In this document: in pieces, positions 36,296 to 44,606 of the stretch
Layout of the letters: each line of letters starts with the position of its first letter
Position numbering within the stretch: the first letter of the stretch is position 1
Assembly: GCA_034044135.1 (NCBI GenBank)
Contig: CP139021.1
Location: 2,123,635-2,187,634 of the forward strand
DNA: 64,000 nucleotides
Direction of reading: 5' to 3'
From: Flammeovirgaceae bacterium SG7u.111
GTDB taxonomy: Bacteria; Bacteroidota; Bacteroidia; Cytophagales; Flammeovirgaceae
Program-made: the position numbers and the translations under genes
Notes under the pieces: generated by a model
The model's database searches: none
Seen by the model: only the letters and a program-made list of their open reading frames with translations
Told to the model about the DNA's origin: nothing

Positions 36296-37144
36296 ATGAA
36301 ATTACTAGCTATTCCCTTTTTGATTTTGATGTCCGCTTTTTCCTTGTCAGCTCAAAAGCTGGAACTAAGAGCAATTAGTTTTAATATTCGTTACGATAGC
36401 CCGAAAGATGCAGAAGAGGGAAATGGTTGGGAAAGGAGAAAACCGAGAGTTGCCGAGCTTATCCGTTTTCATCAGCCCGATGTGGTTGGGATGCAGGAAG
36501 TATTGAAGCACCAAGCGGGTGACCTAGCGGAAGTCCTGCCCAACTATGGCTGGGTAGGAGTAGGAAGGGACAATGGGAAAACGAAAGGGGAATATTCCCC
36601 AATTTTCTATAGAAAAAATAAATTTGAACTGGTTGAAACGGAGACTTTTTGGCTAGCAGAAAGAACGGATAAGCCGGGTAAGAGCTGGGATGCGGCCTTG
36701 CCAAGAATTATGACTTGGGCGAAGTTAAAAGTGATAGAAAGTGGCGAGGAGTTCTTCGTTTTCAATACCCATTTTGACCATAAGGGGGAAGTTGCCAGGG
36801 TAGAAAGTGCCAAGCTCATAGTAAAGAAAGTGGAAGAGATAGCTGGAGATTCACCTTTTGTGATTACAGGTGATTTCAATTGCAGCCCTGTTTCTGACCC
36901 ATTTGAAACCCTTGTTGCCAGTTCTCTGATTATGGACTCATTTTTAAACTCAGAAGCAATTCCTTATGGGCCTGAAGGGAGTTTTAGTAGTAGCTTTGAG
37001 GCTGGGAAAGAAAATCAAGAACGCATCGACCATATTTTTGTAAGGTCGGGTGCGAAGGTGATAAAATGTGCGGTGCTCACCGATAATTATAGAGGAAAAT
37101 ATCCTTCTGATCATTTGCCGGTGTTGGCTGATATTGAATTTTAG
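36296..37144 (+). CDS. Secreted endonuclease/exonuclease/phosphatase-family protein
   Basis: A signal peptide (MKLLAIPFLILMSAFSLSAQ) is followed by a complete EEP fold of about 260 aa: ISFNIRYDSP, VVGMQEVLKHQ (catalytic Glu), FVFNTHFDHKGEVAR, VITGDFNCSPVSDP (D-x-N) and IDHIFVR...YPSDHLPVLADIEF (SDH). This subgroup of exported EEP proteins in Bacteroidota acts on phosphodiesters; nuclease versus phosphatase or sphingomyelinase activity cannot be told. Second gene after the TPR protein. Confidence 0.9.
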   Translation: MKLLAIPFLILMSAFSLSAQKLELRAISFNIRYDSPKDAEEGNGWERRKPRVAELIRFHQPDVVGMQEVLKHQAGDLAEVLPNYGWVGVGRDNGKTKGEYSPIFYRKNKFELVETETFWLAERTDKPGKSWDAALPRIMTWAKLKVIESGEEFFVFNTHFDHKGEVARVESAKLIVKKVEEIAGDSPFVITGDFNCSPVSDPFETLVASSLIMDSFLNSEAIPYGPEGSFSSSFEAGKENQERIDHIFVRSGAKVIKCAVLTDNYRGKYPSDHLPVLADIEF

Positions 37145-37163
37145 AAAATGCGGGTTTGGCTTC

Positions 37164-37232
37164 TTGCGTACTAGGCGAAGAGGGTAGGGTCAAGACCGAA
37201 ATGGCGTTTGTGCGTTAGGTGGCTTGCCCACC
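37164..37232. repeat. Degenerate intergenic repeat, copy 2
   Basis: Resembles the segment at 6333-6373 (shared GAAGAGGG and ACCGAAATGGCG/GCCGAAATGGCG words). It is followed by a small hairpin AGGTGG-CTTG-CCCACCT that overlaps the 3' end of the BASS transporter gene. Confidence 0.35.
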
Positions 37233-38117
37233 TGGGGAAGGCTCTGCGAGAGTACGCCCCGACCTTTTGAGTTGGTACATTTGGTAAGAATTATAAACAT
37301 TGTGCCAAAGAATGTATATCATTGGCCCAAGGGCTGCCATAGGGCTTATGAAAGTGAGTGCCAGCCAAACGCTGAACATGGTGTTTTTCCTGCCGAGGGC
37401 TTGGCTGGTTTCCAAAGAAAACCCTTCTTCGCCTAGTTTGCTCCCAAAGGCAAAGTTTAAAATACAGATAAGTAAAGTAACCAAAGCGATACCTAAAATA
37501 AGCGGCAAAGTTCCAGAAGGCTGGTTGGTAACAAAATCCGTTGCCTTTGCTGTAGCTATATAGATATTTAGCAAAAAGCAATAGAAGGAGGCTTTTTTGA
37601 ATGGGCGTAGAGTATCGATGACTTTAGAAGGCAAAGCTCTTAGGAAACGTGCAAGAAAAAGAGGGGTGAAAACCAATAAAAACACGGGAAACAAGACTTT
37701 TTCTATAGAAATTGGGGCAGTTGTCTGTACCATTGACGGGATGGCAAAAGGTACAATAAGTGCTACGCCAATACTGGTTACTATTACCGAAATAGTGACG
37801 TACTCGACCCTGCCTTTGAGGTACCCTGTGATGACGGGAGCTGCCGCCGCCGTAGGCATAATTCCGGTGATAAATGCGGTAACCGCCAGTTCTGTATGGA
37901 AAGGAAGTATAATAAAATAAAAAAGGAATGCTACTCCAATATTGGCGAGCAGTACCCAGAGGTGGCTTCGCATGAGCATCTTTTTGTGGATCTGCATGTC
38001 AAGGAATGCCAAAAAGAGCATGATCATTACCAAATAGCTCACCATAAAAGTGAGCTGGCTACCAATAGGAAACAGTACCCCCAATACCATTGCCACCACC
38101 ATCAGAATAGATTTCAT
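37215..38117 (-). CDS. BASS-type (bile acid:Na+ symporter-like) transporter
   Basis: A membrane protein of about 300 aa with nine to ten helices: MKSILMVVAMVLGVLFPIGSQLTFMVSYLVMIMLFLAFLD..., a conserved polar break FITGIMPTAAAAPVITGYLKG and a similar break in the second half, as in the BASS/SBF fold. The ORF extends 35 codons upstream to 38222, but that part is hydrophilic and overlaps the divergent gene. The ATG at 38117, which is preceded by TATTTTTG and starts the first membrane helix, is the better start. Substrate unknown (anion or organic acid). Confidence 0.82.
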   Translation of the reverse strand: MKSILMVVAMVLGVLFPIGSQLTFMVSYLVMIMLFLAFLDMQIHKKMLMRSHLWVLLANIGVAFLFYFIILPFHTELAVTAFITGIMPTAAAAPVITGYLKGRVEYVTISVIVTSIGVALIVPFAIPSMVQTTAPISIEKVLFPVFLLVFTPLFLARFLRALPSKVIDTLRPFKKASFYCFLLNIYIATAKATDFVTNQPSGTLPLILGIALVTLLICILNFAFGSKLGEEGFSLETSQALGRKNTMFSVWLALTFISPMAALGPMIYILWHNVYNSYQMYQLKRSGRTLAEPSPGGQAT

Positions 38118-38121
38118 TCTA

Positions 38122-38129
38122 CAAAAATA
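38122..38129 (-). promoter_or_regulatory. -7 box candidate of the BASS-type transporter gene
   Basis: Minus-strand TATTTTTG followed by TAGA and then ATG (38117). The spacing is the same as before lepA and implies a leaderless or almost leaderless transcript. It also supports 38117 rather than 38222 as the start. Confidence 0.4.
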
Positions 38130-38220
38130 GGTAGCTAGTACTGGATTGAGTTGGTTTTTTCCATTAAAATGCGTTTTTTGAGACAAATAAAATTCGGCAT
38201 CGTTACCAATTTTCAAAACC

Positions 38221-38911
38221 ATGACTAAAGAAGAAGCAATTGCCAGATTGGAGGCTTATAAAAATGAAAGAGGGGTGGCAAACTGGGAGCGAATGGGCGT
38301 GAGGGGAATGAGTTCTTTTGGCTTGGGGCTTACCCAAATTAAGAAAGTGGGTAAGGAAATAGGTAAAGACCATGGACTTGCACTTGCCCTTTGGGAATCC
38401 ACAAATTTTGATGTGAAAACTTTGGCGATTATAGTAGAAGAACCTAAAAAAAGTAAGCAGGGAGCAAGTGGAAAAACAAGTGGGCGACCTCCATTTTTGG
38501 ATGCTGTCCCATGCTTATTGTAGCGTGATGTTGCCCAAGGTGAAATTTGCAGTAGAACTAGCCGAAGAATGGCACAATGAAGAGGACGATCTTAAAAGGC
38601 GTTGCGCATACCTGCTTTTGTACCAAATAGCCAAGGACAACAAAAAGCTGCCCGATAGCTTTTTTGAACCGTACCTTTCCCTGATTGAAAGTAACATCCA
38701 ACAAGAGGAAAACTTTGTGAAAGATGCGATGAACACCGCATTGCTCATGATAGGGCAACGAAGTGCTGCGCTCCATGCAAGAGCATTGGGTATTGCCAAA
38801 AAAATAGGCAAGATAGAGGTGGACTATGGAGATAATTCTTGCCAAGCTGCCGACTGCGTGATGCACTTGGGCAGCGATAGGGTAAAGAAAAAGGTCGGGT
38901 TAGACGTGTAG
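38221..38911 (+). pseudogene. AlkD-like DNA alkylation repair gene, broken by one extra A
   Basis: Two overlapping frames carry one protein. Frame 1 (38221-38523) gives MTKEEAIARLEAYKNERGVANWERMGV...KTLAIIVEEPKK, then runs out of family-like sequence. Frame 2 gives QVEKQVGDLHFWMLSHAYC...VELAEEWHNEEDDLKRRCAYLLLYQIAKDNK to 38911. Frame 2 has no proper start. An A7 tract at 38446-38452 sits at the junction; with six A residues the reading becomes PKKVSREQVEKQVGDLHFW, a continuous 229-aa HEAT-like AlkD-family protein. The break is either a true frameshift, a sequencing error in the homopolymer, or slippage during expression. Confidence 0.72.
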
Positions 38912-38919
38912 AGTAGGTT

Positions 38920-41199
38920 TCAATTTAAGTCTGTAAGAATCAAATCGGCTATATCGAACCTTGGGAAATCTCCTGTGTTGTTGAGCAGGATGATGGTAAT
39001 TCCTTCGTCGGGTTGTTTGAGGAATAATGAGTTGAACCCGAAGTCTGTGCCAGGATGGTAAAGTATTTCATGCTTTTTCGATTCTTCGAATAAAAACCGA
39101 TCAATCATCCAGCCATATCCATAGTCGGCATCCCAGTCTTCATACTTTACCCTTCTTGCCCACATTTCTGCTTTTCTATCGGAGCTTAGTAGCGTGTTCT
39201 CGTCAAGGGCTTTGCTCCATTTTAGTAAATCCGCCGAGGTGGAAGTTATCCCTCCTGCACCTCCAACATTTTGTGGGAAATACATGGGTTCTGGTTTGCC
39301 GTACATAAATGCGGCGGCAAGGTTAGAGGTATCCTCTTGCTGCCCAAAATAAGTGTCCTTCATTCCCAATGCACTGAATATCTTTTCTTTCAGCACTTCT
39401 CCCAAAGGCTTTCTGGTTACTTTTTCTATTACCAAACCTAGGAGTACATAACCGGAGTTGGAGTAGGCAAACTTAGCTTCAGGCTCAAATTCTAGCGAAT
39501 CGCTACAAAACTGGGTAACGATTTCTTGGAGAGGGTAGGGCTTTTCAAAAAGCTTGACTAGGTAGTTGTTGTTGTCGAGGTAATTTGGGATGCCCGATTG
39601 GTGCGTGAGTAACTGAGCCAAGGTGATTTGAGGATGTGGGTAGTGGGGTATGAATTTTCCCACCGAGTCTTTAACGCTAAGCTTTCCTTCGTTTTGGAGC
39701 ATCATAATCAACATGCCCGTGAAGGTTTTGGCAACCGAGCCTATCCTAAACTGTGAGTTTTCTTTATTTTGGGTGAGCTCATTATTGTAGCTTTTTTGAA
39801 GAAGTATTTCATTGTTGTAAGTGACCAACACATTTCCATTGAAAATATCTTGGCTGTTGTAGTAGGAAAGTATAGAATCTAGCCTTGCCTCCTTCTCTTT
39901 TGGGAACTTGTTTTTCAACTCTTCAACTTTCAGCTTGTGGTCGTTAGCTTTATTTTTTGCTTCTATATCCTTCGCTATAGAAGCAAAATCGTGGTCGGGC
40001 AAAATGATGTTATAATTTTTCCAAAAGTCAGGGTCGTACATCGAATTTTGGTTTTCAATAAATTTGCCCTTTCCCAATAATTCGTCTGAAGAGAAAGGGG
40101 TATAGGCTTCTGTCTGGATGGAAGTCACTAAGTAATCCACCCTTGTTTCCAGCTCAAACTCATAATGGTTGCGAGAGCTCTTAAATGAAATACGGGCATC
40201 GTTTCCAACATGGTTGAGGTAGTATTTTCCACCTGTTTTTTTGTAAGATAGCTGGTATTCATCTTTATCCATTTTTAAGTGGATATCGAGCAAAGACATA
40301 AGTACACGGGTTCCCTTGTCCCCATAGCTGAAATAGGCTAAACCCTTTGGGCTTATTCCATAGTCGATGTAGAGAAAGGCAAAAGTGTTGGCATCGATGA
40401 AGAGCTTTCCTTTATACCCCGCTATTTTCTTCCCGTCCTTTTGGTCGAAGGAGAGCACAAATGCTTTTGTATCGTCATAGTTTGCAGTCCCTTCCAATAC
40501 AAAATCGTGATTTTTTAACCCTTTTTTATTGAGCAAATCAAAATCGCCTAGCTGGTTGATCACATCAAACTCAAAAATTGAATTCACCCTCAAGCCCATA
40601 TTGATACCATGGGAAGCTTTTTCATCTTTGATCGCCCGCATTTTATCTAATTTGAATTGTTGTTTTTTATGTGGGACTTTGGACTGGAAAAGGTCAAAAA
40701 CCGCTTCAGACAGATGGATGTATTCTTGGTTTTTGGTGGAAGAGACCCGGTAAAAGCCCTTGCTCAGAAAAGCGGAACCGTAATAATTCTCAGGAATTTT
40801 TTGTAGAGCGGTAGCGAGGATATTTTGTGCAGAAAGGTCGGTGATAAATACCTCTTGAAGCAAAAGAGGATCTTCTGTGAGCTGGCAATCTAAGAAAGCA
40901 CCAATGTTGTTTAAGGAAAATAGAGCGGTGTTGTATCCAATAAATGAGATTCTCAGGCTATCATTTGCAGTGTTTGAAGGGATAATTAGCTTAAATTCTC
41001 CTTGCAGGTTGGTTATAGTCCCCATGTTGCTTTTTTGAAGGGCTACATTGGTGTAGGGCATGGGTTCTCCACTTCCTTTTGCTGTTACTCTTCCTTTTAG
41101 GATGATACTTTTTTGTGCCAAAAGTGTTTGGGCAGAGAAGAGGGAGAACAGTATAAAGAAAGTAAGATGAGGAATGGAAATGTATTTATTGGGGTTCAT
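38920..41199 (-). CDS. Serine hydrolase (class C beta-lactamase/PBP fold) with CarboxypepD-regulatory N-domain
   Basis: A 759-aa exported protein. It has a signal peptide (to about residue 28, LLAQ), then a CarboxypepD_reg-like beta-sandwich (ILKGRVTAKGSGEPMPYTNVALQ...GTITNLQGEFKLIIP). A DUF-like beta-rich region to about 400 is followed by a beta-lactamase-like domain with SVAK (S-x-x-K in FRIGSVAKTFTGML), YSN (FAYSNSGYVLLG) and an HPGTDFG motif. The catalytic Ser, Lys and Tyr are intact. Members hydrolyse D-amino-acid peptides, esters or lactams. The pairing with a carboxypeptidase-regulatory domain and a long unassigned middle is less usual. Confidence 0.82.
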   Translation of the reverse strand: MNPNKYISIPHLTFFILFSLFSAQTLLAQKSIILKGRVTAKGSGEPMPYTNVALQKSNMGTITNLQGEFKLIIPSNTANDSLRISFIGYNTALFSLNNIGAFLDCQLTEDPLLLQEVFITDLSAQNILATALQKIPENYYGSAFLSKGFYRVSSTKNQEYIHLSEAVFDLFQSKVPHKKQQFKLDKMRAIKDEKASHGINMGLRVNSIFEFDVINQLGDFDLLNKKGLKNHDFVLEGTANYDDTKAFVLSFDQKDGKKIAGYKGKLFIDANTFAFLYIDYGISPKGLAYFSYGDKGTRVLMSLLDIHLKMDKDEYQLSYKKTGGKYYLNHVGNDARISFKSSRNHYEFELETRVDYLVTSIQTEAYTPFSSDELLGKGKFIENQNSMYDPDFWKNYNIILPDHDFASIAKDIEAKNKANDHKLKVEELKNKFPKEKEARLDSILSYYNSQDIFNGNVLVTYNNEILLQKSYNNELTQNKENSQFRIGSVAKTFTGMLIMMLQNEGKLSVKDSVGKFIPHYPHPQITLAQLLTHQSGIPNYLDNNNYLVKLFEKPYPLQEIVTQFCSDSLEFEPEAKFAYSNSGYVLLGLVIEKVTRKPLGEVLKEKIFSALGMKDTYFGQQEDTSNLAAAFMYGKPEPMYFPQNVGGAGGITSTSADLLKWSKALDENTLLSSDRKAEMWARRVKYEDWDADYGYGWMIDRFLFEESKKHEILYHPGTDFGFNSLFLKQPDEGITIILLNNTGDFPRFDIADLILTDLN

Positions 41200-41290
41200 T
41201 GGCTGTTAGGGTTATGCCCTTATCAATTAGCAAGAAGCCAGAATGGTTGCCCAAAAGGAGGAGTAATGTTAAACTAAAGGTAATAGGCAT

Positions 41291-41313
41291 AAAAAAGCCT
41301 TCCGAAGAAGGCT
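41291..41313 (-). terminator. Terminator of the 41333-41752 gene
   Basis: AGCCTTC-CGAA-GAAGGCT (41296-41313). Read on the minus strand a T-run follows (plus A-run 41291-41296). It lies 20 bp past the stop of the small gene to its right. Confidence 0.75.
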
Positions 41314-41332
41314 CAATCAGTTTATTATAAGC

Positions 41333-41752
41333 TTATTCGTTTGCTGTCGCCCATTTTTTAGCATCTTCCAAGTTGTCAAAGTATTTGGAGATAACCTTTC
41401 CCTCTGATTTGTTTTCATCCATCTCGTCCAGTGCTTGATCAACTGCTAATTGAGCAATTAAATCTTCGGGAACTACCATGGCTATTCTTTGTAGGCCAAG
41501 CTTAATGAGTTGTGGGTTTATTTCGTGAGCAAACCATTCTTGTAGTTCGGGTACAATAGGGAAAGCAAATTTTTTGGTATCGCCTAACCAATTTTTAATA
41601 GTATATTCTTTGAAAAAATCTAATATCAAATTGATTACATCCTTGTAATCATCTCCAGTCATATTAGCTGTTTCAGGTAACCAAGTGACGGTCAATAGGG
41701 ACTTACTTTCTTCGTAGCTTGCCTTTACAAATTTGTTTTTAGTTAATTCCAT
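41333..41752 (-). CDS. STAS/SpoIIAA-like small protein
   Basis: 139 aa: VKASYEESKSLLTVTWLPETANMTGDDYKDVINLILDFFKEYTIKNWLGDTKKFAFPIVPELQEWFAHEINPQLIKLGLQRIAMVVPEDLIAQLAVDQ...VISKYFDNLEDAKKWA. The pattern of strand-helix-strand with a final helix resembles the STAS-like regulatory proteins widespread in Cytophagales, which usually lack known partners. No signal peptide. It has its own terminator. Function unknown; the fold call is by eye. Confidence 0.55.
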   Translation of the reverse strand: MELTKNKFVKASYEESKSLLTVTWLPETANMTGDDYKDVINLILDFFKEYTIKNWLGDTKKFAFPIVPELQEWFAHEINPQLIKLGLQRIAMVVPEDLIAQLAVDQALDEMDENKSEGKVISKYFDNLEDAKKWATANE

Positions 41753-41909
41753 AGTTTATTATTTGAGTTATGAATTAGATGTGTTTTTATAACCCATTCT
41801 TACTATAGAAATTTCTTAAGTTAACACTTAATATCTGTTGTTTTTTTAAAATATCAACTTTGCTTTTGAGTAGTATCCGCCATCCTTTATATGTTATCAT
41901 ATATTTTGT

Positions 41910-42698
41910 TTAAAAACAACAAAAACCAAATCCAAATTGGCACATTTCTCCAAATCCGGCCTCTAGTCCAAAATCTACAATCTCTGGAATGGTTTGTATT
42001 TCAAAATCGTAGGCGTAAGCCGTCACTCGCTCATGCTGAGGGGTTTGTTCCCATAGTGAAACATAGACTTTTTTAGGTTGCTTTCCCAAATATTTCAACG
42101 ACATCCCTTGGAGTGTTTTATTGGAAAAAGTAAACTTTGAATTGTTTTCACTACACCATTTTGAGTACCTGCGCAACATCGATTTGAAGAATAATTCTTG
42201 GTATTCGTCTGATTCGGGAGCTACATACCTGTTGATGGACTTGCCTTTCCTACTTCGTTCTTCTTTAGTGACCAAAATTGGAGATATTGCTTTTATAGTT
42301 TTTGAGCTTACGGGGTGAGGTTCTTGCTCAAATTCTTTCACTTCGAGGATTGCCCCTTGGTAGCTCGACCCCATCAGAAGTGAATCGGATGCGCGGTGGC
42401 CTATGTGCAGCATTCTTCCCAAAAACATATTTTGAAGCTCTGAAAAACAGCTTTCTGGTATGAGTACTGAAAAGTCTAATGTGAAAAAGCGGCAAAAAGG
42501 TTTTATAGCCTCGTGTGTGGTTTTCCAAGCACCTTCAGGATTGAGCGAAGAGAAGGTATAGAACTCAAAGTTCTTTTTCCCACCGCAGTATTTTGAGCTT
42601 TCGGCAAAAATATTTTGAAACCACAAGGAAAGGATATATTGCTGATCTAGCGGGATCAGGTCATTTTTTTTCAATTCAAAAACAATTTTTATTCTCAT
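41910..42698 (-). CDS. cas6: Solitary Cas6 CRISPR RNA endoribonuclease
   Basis: About 262 aa with the tandem ferredoxin-like layout of Cas6. The N-terminus MRIKIVFELKKNDLIPLDQQYILSLWF matches the strand of the first RRM-like domain. The C-terminal glycine-rich loop is FGLEAGFGEMCQFGFGFCCF, fitting the GhGxxxxxGFGhh hallmark. The ORF extends to 42725, but the ATG at 42698 gives the usual start. Cas6 cuts pre-crRNA within repeats. No other cas gene and no CRISPR array lies in the window, so it either serves an array elsewhere or is a remnant. A perfect 13-bp hairpin lies 86 bp upstream. Confidence 0.85.
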   Translation of the reverse strand: MRIKIVFELKKNDLIPLDQQYILSLWFQNIFAESSKYCGGKKNFEFYTFSSLNPEGAWKTTHEAIKPFCRFFTLDFSVLIPESCFSELQNMFLGRMLHIGHRASDSLLMGSSYQGAILEVKEFEQEPHPVSSKTIKAISPILVTKEERSRKGKSINRYVAPESDEYQELFFKSMLRRYSKWCSENNSKFTFSNKTLQGMSLKYLGKQPKKVYVSLWEQTPQHERVTAYAYDFEIQTIPEIVDFGLEAGFGEMCQFGFGFCCF

Positions 42699-42783
42699 AG
42701 CAGCGCAAGGTTTTAGATTGACCAAAGATGTATTGCTGTTATGTATTGGTTTTTGTTGAAAAGGATAGGAGGGTGATTAAGGA

Positions 42784-42826
42784 GACGCTTTTGGGGCTTG
42801 TCTATTTGGCTAACCCCAAAAGCGTC
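42784..42826. repeat. Perfect 13-bp hairpin upstream of cas6
   Basis: GACGCTTTTGGGG (42784-42796) and CCCCAAAAGCGTC (42814-42826) form a perfect 13-bp stem with a 17-nt loop. No T-run follows in either direction, so it is not an ordinary terminator. It lies between the NSS symporter gene and cas6, both on the minus strand, and would be in the cas6 leader if they are cotranscribed. Confidence 0.65.
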
Positions 42827-42968
42827 AAATAAATTTCCTTAATGTTAAATAAAAATCTATTTCAAATCACTATCGGCGCAATATTATATTCGTCAGAAAT
42901 CTAAAAGGACAAATGCCTTTTAGTTCTAAACGCCTTGTATCCAATTGTTTTTATAGGATAAAAGTGTT

Positions 42969-44465
42969 TTACCCCATTTTTTTGTAAATCCATTTGTTGA
43001 ACACAAGCCCAAATAGCAATACTATTCCCCATTGGGTTACAATAGTGGCATTGCTATAAGTGTCTATCACATTCCAGTTGCCAGCTTTATCGAACCAAGG
43101 GTATTCGCTGTAGCCCTGGGACATCCACCAGTATACGAGCACCACGGCCAAAAACACATTGACCATGAGGCAGATTTTGAAATAATACTTAGAAACAGAA
43201 AAGTCTGAGTCGACATCGATAAACTTGGCTTTAAAATCGAAAGCACCATATTTGAGTGCAGAAAAGGCGATAAAAAAGCCTGAAATGATCAAGCCAATTC
43301 CCCAAACCCAGTCTTGGTTGTTGAAAAACTCGAAAGACCAAGCCGAAGGAAAGCCGAGTGCTATACAGGCAACACCTCCTGCCAGAACAGCTTTGTGCCT
43401 GTCTATACCCCAGTCGCCCAAGGTCTTGATGAGCAGTTCGAGCATTGGCAAAAGAGAGCTGAATGCAGCTAATGAAAAAGCAACAAAGAAGATGATACCT
43501 AAAAATGCTCCACCGGGTATTTTGGCAAACAGTTCTGGAATCACCATAAAGGAAAGAGCTTGATTCCCCGACCTTAGCAAGGTAAGCGCTTCTGCATCCG
43601 TTCCTGCAAGGGCAAAAACAGAAGGCAAAATAGCCATTGCCGCTATAATTGAAGCTGTGTTATTTCCAAATGCACCTATAAACGTATTGAGTGTTACGTC
43701 TTCCTTGTCTCGGGAGTAAGAAGAGATGGTCATGAGCAAGCCCCAGCCGGCCCCAGTCGACCAAGCCGATTGTGAAAGCGCTTCTAACCATACCGTTGGG
43801 TTGGAAAATAACGCTACATCTACATGAAACATGTAATTAAGCCCATTGATACCATTCTCCATGTTAAGAGCAATGATACTAATGATAATGAGCATGACGA
43901 AAAGCATTGGGATAAGAATCTTATTTGCCTTTTCTAAGCCATTTTGAACTCCTCGGTACAGGAGTAAAGTACCTAAGCCCACACTTACTATATGCAGCGC
44001 TACGATCATCACATTTTCATTGGCAATCCCTTCCCATTGGAGCTTGAGATAGTCAGGATTGGAAGCTAGTTCTTGGGCTAGAGTAGTGCCACCCGAAAGC
44101 TCTGCCCATGCATTCCCAACCGATGATCCTAAATAATACAGGGCCCAGCCTGTTACTACTGAATAATAAAAAGTGATTCCAAGGGTACAAAGTGTGATAA
44201 AAACCCCCATCCATGTGTACTTCTTGCCGGTCATGCCTGCAAAGGAGCCGACTACAGCTTTCTTAAATTGTTTACCTATGGCAAATTCTGCCATGAGGAT
44301 TGGGATAGACCATACGAGTAAAAACACTGTCCAAAGTATAATGAACGTGCCACCGTATTGCCCTGCCAAGCGTGGAAAACGCCACAGGTTCCCCGCACCT
44401 ACCGCCATTCCTAGCGATGCTAAAATAATTCCCCACCTACTACTGAACTGTTCATTAATTGACAT
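42969..44465 (-). CDS. Sodium-dependent neurotransmitter-family (NSS/SNF) symporter
   Basis: A 498-aa, 11-12 TM LeuT-fold transporter. The opening is a textbook match: SSRWGIILASLGMAVGAGNLWRFPRLAGQYGGTFIILW, with the unwound TM1 AVGAGN Na+/substrate site. The TM6 region is WLEALSQSAWSTGAGWGLLMTISSYSR, and later FFVAFSLAAFSSLLPMLELL provides TM8. It takes up amino acids or related amines with sodium. Length is normal. No terminator follows; the cas6 gene lies 270 bp beyond on the same strand. Confidence 0.94.
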   Translation of the reverse strand: MSINEQFSSRWGIILASLGMAVGAGNLWRFPRLAGQYGGTFIILWTVFLLVWSIPILMAEFAIGKQFKKAVVGSFAGMTGKKYTWMGVFITLCTLGITFYYSVVTGWALYYLGSSVGNAWAELSGGTTLAQELASNPDYLKLQWEGIANENVMIVALHIVSVGLGTLLLYRGVQNGLEKANKILIPMLFVMLIIISIIALNMENGINGLNYMFHVDVALFSNPTVWLEALSQSAWSTGAGWGLLMTISSYSRDKEDVTLNTFIGAFGNNTASIIAAMAILPSVFALAGTDAEALTLLRSGNQALSFMVIPELFAKIPGGAFLGIIFFVAFSLAAFSSLLPMLELLIKTLGDWGIDRHKAVLAGGVACIALGFPSAWSFEFFNNQDWVWGIGLIISGFFIAFSALKYGAFDFKAKFIDVDSDFSVSKYYFKICLMVNVFLAVVLVYWWMSQGYSEYPWFDKAGNWNVIDTYSNATIVTQWGIVLLFGLVFNKWIYKKMG

Positions 44466-44550
44466 AAAATAATTGAATTTTTAATTGTTGTACAAGCTGG
44501 GAATATACATAATCAAAAGTAAAAGGGGAAAAGTAATGGAAAATGGCAAA

Positions 44551-44582
44551 AAAATACCCGCTACATGATAATATAGCGGGTA
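44551..44582 (-). terminator. Terminator of the 44607-45275 lipoprotein gene
   Basis: TACCCGCTA (44555-44563) pairs with TAGCGGGTA (44574-44582), with the T-run on the minus strand (plus A-run 44548-44554). It is a perfect 9-bp stem 25 bp past the stop. Confidence 0.8.
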
Positions 44583-44606
44583 CTGGAATTTCCTGTAGGA
44601 AGTTTA

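Noticed and set aside
38118-38222. Extended N-terminus of the BASS-type transporter
   Set aside because: Hydrophilic, overlaps the divergent AlkD-like gene, and a -7 box lies directly before the internal ATG at 38117.
41753-42968. CRISPR array near cas6
   Set aside because: I found no evenly spaced direct repeats in the surrounding 1.2 kb or elsewhere in the window.
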